From Myrica gale (taxonomy: Eukaryota > Streptophyta > Magnoliopsida > Fagales > Myricaceae): DNA of 64,000 bases. Numbering within the stretch: the stretch's first letter is position 1; each line of letters opens with the position of its first letter. The stretch spans positions 22,617,001 to 22,681,000 of the forward strand of contig OZ005611.1 of assembly GCA_963930655.1 (NCBI GenBank). The letters run 5' to 3'. The notes beneath the pieces were generated by a model that made no database searches, was not told the origin of the DNA, and saw nothing but the letters and a program-made list of their open reading frames with translations. Made by a program: the position numbers and the translations under genes. Below are positions 37,405-49,150 of this stretch, piece after piece.

Positions 37405-39754
37405 ATAAAAACCCACTCCGAGAAGAGGATCAGCCGGATCAAACCCCAAAAAGCAAAAGCAAAAATATTGATATTCTGACGTACGTGCCCAGAAAACTCT
37501 GACAATATCTATGAGAATTGAGATAGGGGTTCGGTGGGGTAACGGCATGCGAATTCAGATCGGGATCGTTTTATAGCATTATTTGAATCGTCCGGATTGA
37601 TTGGACGGTTAGCTCCATGTGTTTTTCTGCATTGGGGAGTGAGTGGCTTTGTTTGGTCACCCACCCATCCATCCATCTATCAACAAAAATGCAGCGAACT
37701 CGAAGACAGTAGGCAGAGACATTGAGAGAGAGAGTTGGCAAAGGGGATGAGAATATCTCGTAATGTCAGAACACAGAGATCTCCCGTCTGTATCAAACCT
37801 ATGACCTTACGAGATTTATAATGTAAGGTCTTTTTCCTTGTAGGACTGCTGATCATGATTATGAATCTCTGGGAGCTGATGAGGAGCGGATAATACGTCC
37901 TAAATACCGGCCTATAATTGACCATGACGGACTGCCTCGACAGGGGTTCTCCACTGAGGTAGTCAGTAATAGCATCACTTCCTGGTGTCCGGCACTATTA
38001 TGTCGCAGGATGTGTAGGGAGCTCGTGGGTCAAAAGAATCTATGCGGCTAATCCTGGTCTTGCTGGAATATTGAGGGTGTGACAGAATTGAAGCAACGGA
38101 TCTTTTACCTGATTACGTAATTTACATTCCTCCTTGAGTAATTAATCAAGAGAAATGTGTCGAAGTAGTTCAAGTAATGTGTATTAAAGTCCACGACACC
38201 TTATAAGCACCAAGTCAACTTCTCTGTGTTAGTTAGGTTAAGCAGGATGTAATCCTATATACACAACATTGCAATTCTAGTTGTAGGAGAGGTTTAGCTA
38301 ATAGTTAACCTTATTAAAAGATAAATGTTTTATAAATTTAATCTACAATTGGAGTTCTAGGATATTTGCCCGGTATTCACTAATAGAGATAAAGAAAAGA
38401 AGTACGGATCATGAAAAAAAATAGAATATTATAAGATCTATAATCCCAGATGATTAATACGAACAATATTAAATGATGTATTATCGCATATCTCTACAAA
38501 TTAGATACTTCAATTCAGACAACAAATTAAAAAAAAGATCAGAATAAGATGCAGTTCATCCTTGGCGATAGTTATTAATGCTTTTCTTTAGAGGCCGGAT
38601 TCAAGAAGAATTGTCCAAACTGCTTGGTAGGTTACCCAACAAATATTTCCAATTTTTAACTGCCGGTTAGAATTAAAGTAAATAAAAATTCCGCAGAATT
38701 CAATCGTCTTCACTTTGCTATAGTCTTCAGAGAATCTTTGGCTTTTCCTTCATGCTGAATTACAAGTGGGAAATAAATGTTAAGAGCAGTTTGTCTAACC
38801 TAACCAAGAAATATAAATTACATCTTCGTGGTAAACCAACCTCCCTTCTATTATTTTGAACGTTCAACAGTGGGGTATCAACTTTCAAGCGATGAGAGGA
38901 CATTTTTTTTCTCTTCGTTATGTAGTACTCTTCAATACTGGAGGCAACGGACATCTTCCACTAATGAGTATATACAACTTTTTCTGCTTGCTTGCCCGTT
39001 GTTAGGAGATTCAGGAACAAGACAATTGCAGTCTAATCGTGAACTGGATATTTAAAGTCTTCCAAGATGGGCACGGCCATCTTGCACAATTTAGCAAAGT
39101 GAAAGCAAAATATTATGCATGGGCTCGTGGATATCCAACTTCGGTTTTTGCAAATGTATGAGAACCTTAAACAATGGATGGCTTTTGCTACTGCCGGGTA
39201 TTATCCTTTCTTGAGTAATATATGAGCATAAAGTGAAAATGCAGCATAAAGTTTGGCAACACAGTGAAAATGCAGCATAAAGTTTACCTGTCAGGTGTTA
39301 ATCTTCTCTGCATTAGCCGTTTCATAGCCTTTTCCAAATTCCTTTGGTCAGGTTTGAACCTTGAATCTGTACATGGACATTTCTGCTGAATTTATATAGC
39401 TATCTAAGGAGTTAGGGTTAGAATGATGATCTCAACAAATTATGAAAAACTTCAGAGGGTATCTGCATGGCACACTCAGGTGAAAATATATCATTTCCAT
39501 TTCATTCCTCTTCACAACTTTAGGATCTCAGACAGTCACTGTTACCTCAGGTTATCATAAGGCATTACTGGTAGGTATACACAAAAATGCGCAGGGTGGA
39601 ATCAAATTTAATCAACTCATATAAACAGTTACCTTCAGTTCAGGGGTGAACTCATTCAATGTGGTGGCAATGGGTTTCAAGTTATAACTAACTAACGAGG
39701 AAATTTTGGGAGTCTTGCTTTGCTTCGGGAGCACACATGAGGGGGTAACAAAAA
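37405..39754. other. Spacer with weak coding-like fragments
   Basis: I see no supported gene. 37844-38051 (plus) follows a TAG acceptor-like site and gives about 69 open codons with ordinary composition (DEERIIRPKYRPIIDHDGLP). 39045-39160 gives a short open stretch (WARGYPTSVFANV). Neither belongs to a family I recognise or links to other exons. Confidence 0.35.
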
Positions 39755-39757
39755 CTA

Positions 39758-40000
39758 GGTTATGTTCGTGTTGAGTAAAAATGTAGGATTTTAGAGAAGT
39801 TGTGAATTTTTATGTTGAATAGTGTTTTATTGGTGTTTGTGTAAAGTGGAGAGAGAGAAAATTTATGTTGAATAAAAAATTTAAAAATTGTTGGAGATTG
39901 TGTAAAATGTATTGGTGTTTGGTTTGAATTCTAAATATGTTCGGTGGTAGATTTGTGAATATACTTAGAATACTGAAAAAATGTGAAAACGAACATATCC
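39758..40000. mobile_element. Tourist-like MITE
   Basis: The ends GGTTATGTTCG and CGAACATATCC are inverse copies. The flanking triplets are CTA and TTA, so the 3-bp duplication is imperfect. It is AT-rich and non-coding. Confidence 0.65.
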
Positions 40001-40003
40001 TTA

Positions 40004-42336
40004 GATATCCCTTTCCCTTCCCTCGAGAGTCTCACTCGCATCATACATGCTTTCATCCCATTTCTACAACAGTTGGCACTGGTTTTTCCATTTCTGTCTC
40101 GAACTATACCGTGTACCTGAAAGAACCTCGATGTCAGAATTAGAAAATAATGCTCCTGGCAACAGCTCTATTAGGTAGGAGGAACTAAACAACACAAAGA
40201 ACTTCAAATATTACATCATCCACCAACATCCTAAAATCCACCAATTCTATGGTGCTGCCATCTCTTGATTGAAAAAATATGTCCGTGAAGAAAACTGAGT
40301 TGGAGTCTGCTTATTCCGACTCAATGGTCAATGCTACAGAAAGAAAGTGAGGAACAGCCACAAAATGCAACACTAGTTACTTCAAAGCAGTCATAAAAAC
40401 TACCCTGGCAAATTTTTTCCTGTCCTGATTGCTGTTGCCAATCCAGAAAACATATGCAGATGGGGTGTATACTCCAACCTAGACATATATACTACTCCTG
40501 AGAAGGAAGAAGACATGTAGAATTCAGAAAACTGAGCCTTTAGCCATGGCATATTCAAGCTGCTTTCTTTCAAGGAAGCATCTAGAGGGCTGAAATAGAT
40601 TTGGTGAGATTAAAAACCCGGGATAAAAGTTCTAGATATTACTAGTGGATCCCATCACATCCTTGGCACTTTAAAGAACTTATCAGAAAGTGTTTGAGGT
40701 TGTTTTAAAGCGATCAGATATTCAGTAGGATTTTGACAAGGTAAATACTTCAAACTACTTCAGTTTAACTTTTAGCTTATCTATGTAGTCTCTTAGCATG
40801 AATTAGTGCATGATGAAACCAAAAATGGCCTATCACTTCAATATATTTCCTGCTATCGACACTTGAGTTCTAAGTTTCATGGCACATGAAAGCAATCATC
40901 TAGAAGAATGTGGCACTTTGAGGGTCTTTCCTCTCAAAGTCACCAATAAATCTAAATACTACAGAAACAAACGAAGAATCGGGTGATCCTTACAAACGAT
41001 ATCCAGCACGCGGAAGTCCTTCCTGTTATAAACTTCTGTTGTATCTTCCCACAGGGACAGAACATAAATCACAAATAAACCAGGACCAAACATATTACGG
41101 GGGAACTTTTCTTTCTTTTAACTATGAGCAAAAGATAAACCAGGTTTGTTCTACTTGAATGATAGCTGAGCTTTCAGCCAGGTAGTTCCTGTAACAAGGG
41201 AAATTAATTGCTCAAAGCAACAGGATCCTCTGATACGGGTATTTGATGTAATGGATTTAAGTCCATGGGCATTCAGTGCAGTTTCCATTAACTTGGTTTC
41301 ATTTGCTATCCCTTCAGTACCCTTTACCCTTTACATGAACATGTTTGCTCCTGCACGCCTACACAATATTTCTTAACAGGAACACGCACACGCGCACAGA
41401 CACATACATATATGTAACAGAAATGAAGAATATGACATGATATATATATATTTTTTTTCATTCAGCTTCCTCCTCTCTAACTAAGGAGACAACATTGATG
41501 TTAGAAGCTACACGTCTCTTCCATCTTCTGAAATCCATACTGTTCAGCAGCATTTGCAATCATGGCAACCAAATGCAGGAAATCATTGCACATTCTCACA
41601 TAAGAGATCTACATCTTCCCATCATCTGTACGAACAACATGTATGCAGTTGTTTTGAAAACTTGGGGCCACATCAATCCAAATATGCTAGGAATGGTAGT
41701 GTCCCATAAGGAGAGACCAAAAAAAAGGATCGGTGAAATATTCTAAACCGAACATCGGAAGGATGGTGCAATCTACGAGTGACAAAAAGATTCTAGTTTT
41801 GAGAAACCAAGACCATTAAACAAAGTAGATTCCATGCTTCTGCGTGACGAAACACGCCAAAAAATAACTATAACATTAACTGTGATTCCGATTTAAATGA
41901 AAAACACAAACTTCTCACTTGTGGAATCAGTGCTTCCGCCAATACTGCAATAAAAGATACGATAGTCTAGAATAGATTCGATTCAGTTGAATTGAAAGAA
42001 CAAAACAAACAAACAGAAATTGCAATCAATTTTTGTAATGAACATCTACTTGTAATAAGAACCACTGCGAAAATCAAACACAAAGTTTCACGTATCATTA
42101 AAGAGAAACTACCACACAGATTGCACCAAATTGCTGATTATCGAAACAAAACATACGTGCAGCTCCATTTCGACAGAGCAACAATGGTACCCCAAGACGC
42201 CTAATTACATGAACGAAAACGTGGAAAATTTACAAAGCAAATAAAAACCCTGGACAGAGGACGGGAAGCTAATGGATAGTGAATTATTACGGAATCGGGC
42301 CGGAAGTTATTGGGAGACGGAAGCGACAGCGTTGGT
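40004..42336. other. Non-genic spacer
   Basis: I see no supported gene. The right part probably contains the 3' untranslated region of the minus-strand gene at 42337-42597. Confidence 0.4.
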
Positions 42337-42597
42337 CTAGGGCGTGGCCTCGGATTGCGGTTCGGGTTCGTGGAGGGAGATGGGCTCGGAGGGCACGAGA
42401 GGGCGGTCGTCGTTGTCGTTGTCTTCGTCGTCGATGTCAGTGGTGCTGAGGTTAATACAGGAGCAGCGCTCCAGGGAGGCGAAGAACGCGGAGGCGACGT
42501 TGGAGCCCACCCAGTTGGCCACCATATCCAGCTTCTCGCATGAGATCAAGCTCCATTTGTTCTCCATCGTTGGATCAACCTTTTCTGATGAATCCAT
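42337..42597 (-). CDS. Small conserved plant protein of unknown function
   Basis: A single-exon minus-strand frame of 86 aa starts at an ATG at 42597 and ends in TAG at 42337. Its layout resembles a small family I have seen in many flowering plants: a WSLIS-type start, a central segment [20 protein letters not shown], a [13 protein letters not shown] motif, then an acidic Asp/Asn run and a Pro/Glu-rich tail. No enzymatic domain is visible; the central segment is amphipathic to weakly hydrophobic. The coding region is more GC-rich than its surroundings, which supports a real gene. Overlapping plus-strand frames are shadows of it. The function is unknown, and the family match is from memory. 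Confidence 0.72.
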   Translation of the reverse strand: MDSSEKVDPTMENKWSLISCEKLDMVANWVGSNVASAFFASLERCSCINLSTTDIDDEDNDNDDRPLVPSEPISLHEPEPQSEATP

Positions 42598-43172
42598 CCC
42601 ACGGAGCGAGGGCGAGAGGGATGGAAAGGGAACTTGATAGCGGTTTCAAACTGATGCGGGCTCGGCGCTTCTTTATCCGGGACAGTGGAGAGGCAGAGCT
42701 CCAGGCCTCTGTATCAGGCGGGCTGTAATTCTAGTCCACGTCTAGTCGGAATCTCCTCTCGGGGGAGCAATGGTTTTATTTTTTGGCAAGCTTTTGGAGA
42801 GTTATCCAAAGCGTCACGGCATCGATTTTGATTTACTGTTTCTGTTGTTTGAGGAGTTTTGCTCCCCAAAGTCCAAAAAACATTTTAAAGTCCACGTCCT
42901 AATCCAAATGGAGATGTTCAGTGTGATGGAATTGCGACGATTTTTTTTTCGTATTTTGATAATTTTTAGTTGCGTAGAGAAATTATTTTTAAATAATATT
43001 AAAAAAAATATATTTGATTTTAAAATTATAGAATTTAAAAGAATTTTAGAAAAACAAGCAAATTAAATATGTCCCTAATTTTAAGACCCAGACAAGAGGA
43101 AATTTTGCAAAGAAATGAGGAAAAATAAAATATTACATATTAATCAATTCTTCAATCCAAAATTTTAATTTA

Positions 43173-43540
43173 GAGGGTGTTCGGTCTTAGGCTATATTTG
43201 GTTTTGTTTTGAGATATATTTTTGTATTTGTGTTTTTTGAAAGTAGTGTAGATTCTCTTGGGATTGGTGAAAAATGTGTTAAAAGTTGTTAGAATTTGTA
43301 AAAAGTTATTGGGACTGATTAAAAGTTATTGGAATTGATGAAAAAGTGAAAAGAAAACGTTTTGAAACATGAAACAAACATAGCCGAAGTGTTTTGAGAA
43401 TTTTTCGGTGATGTTAATTTTATTGGTATGCGTGTTTTAGTTATTTTTATGTAATGTTAAAAATGATGTTTGGTTGTAGAAATTTTTGTATTATAAGAAT
43501 TCAAAAAAATCCTGAAAATTTTGTTTAAACGAACATGCTC
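43173..43540. mobile_element. Nested Tourist-like MITEs
   Basis: The outer unit has ends GAGGGTGTTCGG and GAACATGCTC between TTA triplets (43170-43172 and 43541-43543). A second unit with ends GGCTATATTTGG and AAACATAGCC (43190-43385) sits inside its left arm. The inner unit's right flank no longer matches its left flank. Confidence 0.6.
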
Positions 43541-43543
43541 TTA

Positions 43544-44241
43544 ATGAATTTAGACCTAATAGTCATACTAACCATTCATATCGTATGATAAATTTTTTAA
43601 ATTTGATATGTAGGGCTGCTGTGGATTGTTTATGGATAATCTTTACATGCCAAATATTTGACCATCTCAAAATTTAAAATACCACTTTCGTATCAAAATA
43701 TTGTCATCCCGAATATTCTTCCATCCAAAATTTTGACATGCAAACACGGCCTTAGTACGGGAATATTGTGATCCAAATATGAAGTTTGCAATACATCAAT
43801 TAATAATATGCTATTATAAAAAAAAATATCTTTTTTACATGAAAAAATGTGGGAAAGATTGGGTTTTTTTACCAATATAAGTGAAGGTATCAAAACCCAT
43901 TCTGATATGAATCAAAACTATACTGCTATGAATAAAAACTTGCTGGGCGTGAGCTCTAAGACAAAATTTGCAGACTTAACTAAATTTATTAACTCCAAAC
44001 AAATTGAAAGAAATCATTTATCCAAATGAATGAAACTGTGAGATCATATACCGACGGAAATTGTTTCAGTTTGAAATTTTGGACAATTTAAACTGCCATC
44101 GAGAGAAAAAAAATTGGACAGATTTACAGTATACCTATCTTCTTGGTCTCCATATGGGGGTGCGTGCCTCTTAAAATGAAACAGAGCTGGTGTGGGTTAG
44201 CTATCCCGATATGCTTCATATGTCTGATACTTCCTGCCTCC
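43544..44241. other. Non-genic spacer
   Basis: I see no supported gene. The last eight bases before the next element (44242-44249) are its target-site copy. Confidence 0.5.
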
Positions 44242-44469
44242 TGGCTTGCTAGGGCTGAAAAATCAGAATGCGGTCCGAAAAATTGGATCGCATTGCGGTC
44301 CTATAAAAATATAGGACCGGACCGGATAACTTATAAGTGGTCCGGTCCGGTCCGGTTTTGGTAAATGCGGTCCGGTCCGGACCACTTAAGTGGTCCGGAC
44401 CGGTTTCATTTTTTTTTTTTTCATCAACACACATTTTTTTAAAGATAAAAAAATATGAATTCATTTACG

Positions 44470-45430
44470 TTTTAACACCTACTAGGCAACTATAATTTGC
44501 TCATTAATTTAAAGATATTAATTCATTTAAAGACTTAAGGATGTGAATTAATTTAAAATTTTAAAAATGTGAATTCATTTAACATCTACCATAGTTTGCT
44601 CATTAATTTAAAAATGTGAATTCATTTAACATCTACCATAGTTTGCTCATTAATTTAAAGATATTAATTCATTTAAAGACTTAAGGATGTGAATTTATTT
44701 TAAAATTTAAAAATGTGAATTCATTTAACATCTACCATAGTTTGCTCATTAATTTAAAGATGTGAATTAATTTAAAGACTTAAATATGTAAATTTATATT
44801 AAAACTTAAAAATGCGAATTTATTTAAAAACTTAAAAATGTGAATTCATTTAACACCTACCAATCTACCATGTAACCATAGTTTGTTCATTAATTTAAAG
44901 ATGTGAATTCATTTAACACATAACATAGTTTGCTTATTAATTTAAAGATATGAATTCATTTAAAGACTTAAAGATATGAATTCATTTAAAAACTTAAAAA
45001 TGTGAACTGATTTAAAGAATTAAAGATGTATATTTATTTTAAAACTTAAAAATGTGAATTCATTAATTTCATTTAACATATAGTCATATACCATAGTTTG
45101 CTCATTAATTTAAAGATGTAAATTCATTTTAAAACTTAAAGATGTAAATTCATTTTAAAACTTAAAGATGTGAATTCATTAATTTCATTTAACATATAGT
45201 CATATACCATAGTTTGCTCATTAATTTAAAGATGTAAATTCATTTAAAGACTTAAAGATGTAAATTTATTTTAAAACTTAAAAATGTGAATTCATTAATT
45301 TCATTTAACATATAGTCATATACCATAGTTTGCTCATTAATTTAAAGATGTGAATTCATTTTAAAACTTAAAGATGTAAATTTATTTTAAAACTTAAAAA
45401 TGTAAATTCATTAATTTCATTTAAATACTA
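44470..45430. repeat. AT-rich minisatellite inside the hAT-like element
   Basis: Many variants of TTTAAAGATGTGAATTCATT alternate with a CATATACCATAGTTTGCTCATTAA unit, giving a higher-order repeat. Copies differ by scattered substitutions. It is non-coding. Confidence 0.9.
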
Positions 45431-46086
45431 AAATTAACGTAAAAAAGAGAATGATTTATATTGTAAAACCAAAATTAAATTAGTTGCAAATATCTTACAA
45501 AATTAAACATACTAAGTTAAAAAAAAGATGGTCAATGATCCACGGCTTGGCTGCCTTTTTTGTTCATTAATATCAAAGAACTTTGTAATTTCCTAATCTT
45601 ACCATTTCACCGTATCGGTATCAATAATGTAGATTCTGTGCAACCTGAAACGATAGGTGCTTTTTATTGTTAATAATGTACTACAAATTTAACAAAATAT
45701 ATACACATTGCATTTAAGCAAATAGAACGATATAAAACTCAAGTTAATTATCATATCATATCATAAACCAACAATTATTCCCCCTTATAGTAGTTTGTCA
45801 TTTCCTATCTCTTTGTCCTGTTCTTTCATATCTGTAAAACACACCCACCTGTATTAGTATTTATATATATTTTTTTATTTGATATATTTATTTATATATT
45901 CCACAGTTCAATGGAAAATAAGAAGTTGGGTTCCTAAAGATAAATGAATATATTCTCCGTACTGGTAATTAGAATATTTTTTTAATTTCTATAACATAAA
46001 CCTTCTTCATAAGCAAAGTCAGTCATTAGTCCTCCATACAAAACACTGCGAAAAGCACTGCACACAAAGGCCGCCGTTTAAAAGAC

Positions 46087-47115
46087 ATGGCCACACCGCA
46101 GGGTCGGAGCCCTGAATTGAGGAAGGACCCCGTGACCAACCGGTGGGTCATATTCTCGCCGGCCAGGGCCAAGAGACCCTCCGATTTCAAATCCAAAGCA
46201 CCGATCACCCATTCCCAACAGCACCAGGAGTGCCCGTTCTGCCTCGGCCACGAGCACGAGTGTGCACCCGAAATTTTCCGGGTCCCCACCTTCGGCCCGG
46301 ACTGGAAGATCAGGGTCATCGAGAATCTCTACCCGGCTCTCAGCCGGACTCTTGGAGACCCGTTTGCCCAGAATCGTAAGGATGATGCTGACGCTAATCC
46401 TAATCCTAATCCTAGCGCTGGTGTCAAGGTTCTGGGAGGTTTTGGCTTTCATGATGTGGTGATTGAGACCCCAACTCACTCGGTTCAACTATCGGATTTG
46501 TCGCCCGAGGAGGTCAGCGACGTTCTTCTCGCCCACAAGAAGAGGATTGAGCAAATTGCCACTCACGATTCCATCAAATATGTGCAGGTTTTGACCATAA
46601 ACTCCAAATTCTAGGGATTGGCCATTATTTTCCCATCCTAATCCATCCCCCCTCTCTCTCTCTCGATTCGGAAATGGGGTTTTAAATGATTTTTCAGTAT
46701 AAGTCTGTTTACAATTTCGAAAGCACATACATGAATGATACAGTAAATTGTATCTATGAGTATACTTGTGTGAGTGGGTGCATTTTCTGCTATGCTCTTG
46801 CAAGAGAATGCAGTCTAATCCGATTGGGGCTGTGTTCGTTTGATGAAGGTGTTTAAGAACCATGGTGCTTCAGCTGGGGCGTCTATGAGTCACTCTCACA
46901 GTCAGATACTGGCTCTTCCAGTTATTCCTCCCGACGCATTTGTCCGACTTGACAGTATGAAGGAGTTTTTCCATGAGACCGGGAAATGCAGTGTTTGCGA
47001 AGTGAGAGTGGACGACCTCTTGATTGCTGGGCTGCGGTGGGCTGCTGGGTTGGGGTTCTGCCTTCTGGTGGCTGGTGCGCTGGGTAGTGGTGGCCGGCGG
47101 TTGTTCTGTGAGTGA
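46087..47115 (+). pseudogene. Captured 5' part of an ADP-glucose phosphorylase / GALT-like gene
   Basis: Exon 1 (46087-46587, 167 codons) and exon 2 (46849 onward) match the N-terminal half of plant GALT-like proteins such as At5g18200, which transfer nucleotidyl groups between sugar phosphates. Visible features are a metal-binding ECPFCLGHEHEC, an NRWVIFSPAR-type start, and the active-site-like [13 protein letters not shown] in exon 2. The family continues for roughly another 150 residues after GKCSVCE, but here the frame runs into unrelated sequence and stops at 47115, giving 255 codons if spliced. The splice donor GTTTTG is weak; unspliced, the frame ends at 46614. Because the intron is kept, this is a genomic capture, not a retrocopy. 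The whole fragment lies within transposon boundaries, so I do not count it as the host gene. Confidence 0.85.
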
Positions 47116-47625
47116 GTGGGGGCCGGGTGGGACGGAAAGTTGGAAGCTTGGGAACGACGTGAACTCGTGAAGTGAACTGTGAAGACTGAAGATTGAAGAA
47201 GAACTGAAGGCACTCAAAGCAGGGCTGCACTCTACACTGCAGTACCGGCGTACGAATGAAATGAGTCACGTACTCACGTGAACTTCGTGAAGTCGTGAAG
47301 TCAAAGACTCAAACGAACGTGAAGCCGTGAAGGGCCTGAAGGCTGAAATGCGGTAACTGGTAAGTGAAGAATAAGCCAATAAGGAAAGGGCAGAAGGCCC
47401 GAAAGGCAGGGCGCACTGGGCCACTGGCGCAGGCCGCAGGGCTTAAGGCCTTAAAGGCGTTGGAAAAAAAAAGTTTGAAATGCGGTCCGGTCCGGTCCGG
47501 TCCGGATCGCATTTCAAAAATCTATAGACCGGACCGGATCGGATTTTAAAAATAAAACCGGACTGGACCGCATTTGCAGTCCGATTTTTCGGTCCGGTCC
47601 GGTCTTGTTCAGCCCTGTGGCTTGC

Positions 47626-48883
47626 TTTCCAATGTAGCGCCCCGTTTTACCATCATAATACTCGGTGCCTGTAGGAGGAGGATAGTGTTGTTCTTCCTTT
47701 TGGTGCCCACTAGAGTTTGCATCTCCGGTCAAGGCCTGGTCATGAGGGAATAATGAGATTTATGGCCAACCGGTTGTTTCGCTTCTGAGTAAAATGTTCA
47801 GCAGTAACGGGAGCCAACAGCTGAGGTTTCAATAAATATGTTCTTGTGCTTGGATCTAGCATGTATGGTAACACTTTTGCTTGCTTTTTAAAGCAGGGAA
47901 TATATGGGTATCCTTCTGATCCAGGCCCTCTTTCATTTTGCATTAAGGTGCGCAAAGCAGATGCTGAAACCAGAGCGTGATGGCAAGGAATTGAATGAGC
48001 GAATTTACAGGCAAATCACAGCTCTCAGCTTTCACATACAGCACATAGAAGTGTTGGGAAAGAGTCAAAGACATTTGATAGGCATAGATTGAGGCAGTAA
48101 TTTCATTCCCCTCTGAACCTTCGGAAGTTCCGCCAGTGCATAATCACCCGTGCTCTTTGTATATGATCTCAGAAGTATAATCCACCAGAACCAAGAAAAT
48201 TTCATGTCAAAGCCATCTGATAGGCATAGATTGGCTGAGCCGAGTATTATGATGGTAAAACGGGGCGCTAAATTGCACCACGCTCTGCGTTCACCTGATG
48301 GCCATTGCCACCGGCACTGTTCAATGTGACCGGCGAGTAATCTCTCTGGTCATAGTTTTCAAGACTCGTGCCAACACTCGGACACGACCTCAGCGGCGTG
48401 ATTTTCTGCAAGTTCGGATTCAAGACTGTTTCTCATTGCCTTGCATTCATAGTCTTCTTCAGCTTCGATTTCGAAGCATTTCCCTTGTCCGAAAAATCTT
48501 GACATATCAATGCGGATCTTGACCTTTCTTTCTCCAGAGAACCTGTTAGTTTCTCTTTGACTGCCCAGCCTCCTTTCTCCCAATTGGAAGTCTCAGATTT
48601 TTCATCGGGATTTGAAGTTTCTTTCTCCATCGGACCCAAAGATGGACCAATCACCATGTAATCCGATGAATTTCTCCATCGAACTTAACCTTTCCTTATC
48701 CAGAGAATCTGTAACAAACTCGACTTTGAAAGGTGGTTGGATTCCAAGAAAATGAAATAAAATACAGTGACCAAATTCTAGATAGCTAATCTCACTAAAT
48801 GTTAGACAATTCTGTTCTTCAGTCTTCCGATTGGACTTGTCCAATAATTATTGCCGGTATGCACGCATTTGATTGTAAAGGGA
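47626..48883. other. Spacer interrupted by the hAT-like element, with an inverted 31-bp duplication
   Basis: The 31 bp at 47635-47665 recur inverted at 48240-48270. Minus-strand frames 47955-47740 and 47732-47626 have coding-like composition (for example [18 protein letters not shown]), and the second is the sequence into which the hAT-like element inserted. I cannot assign a family; this may be a decayed gene. Confidence 0.35.
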
Positions 48884-48893
48884 CTAAATGTTC

Positions 48894-49140
48894 GGAAAAA
48901 GTTATTGTGTGAGTGAGCTTATTGTGTGAGTGAACGGGTAAGATTAGAAGTTGAGAAATCTAATAGCTGAAACAATGTCACGTCATTTAATGAACCCGAC
49001 ACACTAAACCGACCCGCGAAACCGACCCGGTTTTATTAAATGACGTGTCATTTTTTCAGCCATTAGATTTCTCAACTTCTAATCTCACCCGTCCACTCAC
49101 ACACTCACACAACAAGCTCACTCACATAATAACCGGACCC
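48894..49140. mobile_element. Mutator-like MITE (GTTATTGTGTGAGTG family)
   Basis: Long inverted arms meet around GACCCGCGAAACCGACCCGG. CTAAATGTTC flanks both ends (48884-48893 and 49141-49150), a perfect 10-bp duplication. It is the same family as 309-663 and 52250-52487, sharing AATCTAATRGCTGA and the inverse TCAGCCATTAGATT. Confidence 0.92.
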
Positions 49141-49150
49141 CTAAATGTTC

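Larger units (their letters stand above)
44250..47617. mobile_element. hAT-like transposon carrying a captured gene fragment
   Basis: The left end TAGGGCTGAA and right end TTCAGCCCTG are inverse copies. TGGCTTGC lies at 44242-44249 and 47618-47625, a perfect 8-bp duplication of hAT type. Both subterminal regions (about 44265-44405 and 47478-47605) are dense with GGTCCGG in both orientations. Between them lie an AT-rich minisatellite (44470-45430), two exons of a GALT-like gene (46087 onward) and a GTGAAG-rich tract (about 47155-47345). There is no transposase, so movement would need an enzyme supplied from elsewhere. By analogy with Pack-MULEs this is a Pack-type hAT element. Confidence 0.9.

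Noticed and set aside
44470..45430. CRISPR-like array
   Set aside because: Repeats are variable, AT-rich and lack unique spacers of uniform length; the sequence is plant nuclear DNA.
46087..47115. Functional ADP-glucose phosphorylase gene
   Set aside because: The C-terminal half is missing, and the fragment lies inside TSD-flanked transposon boundaries.
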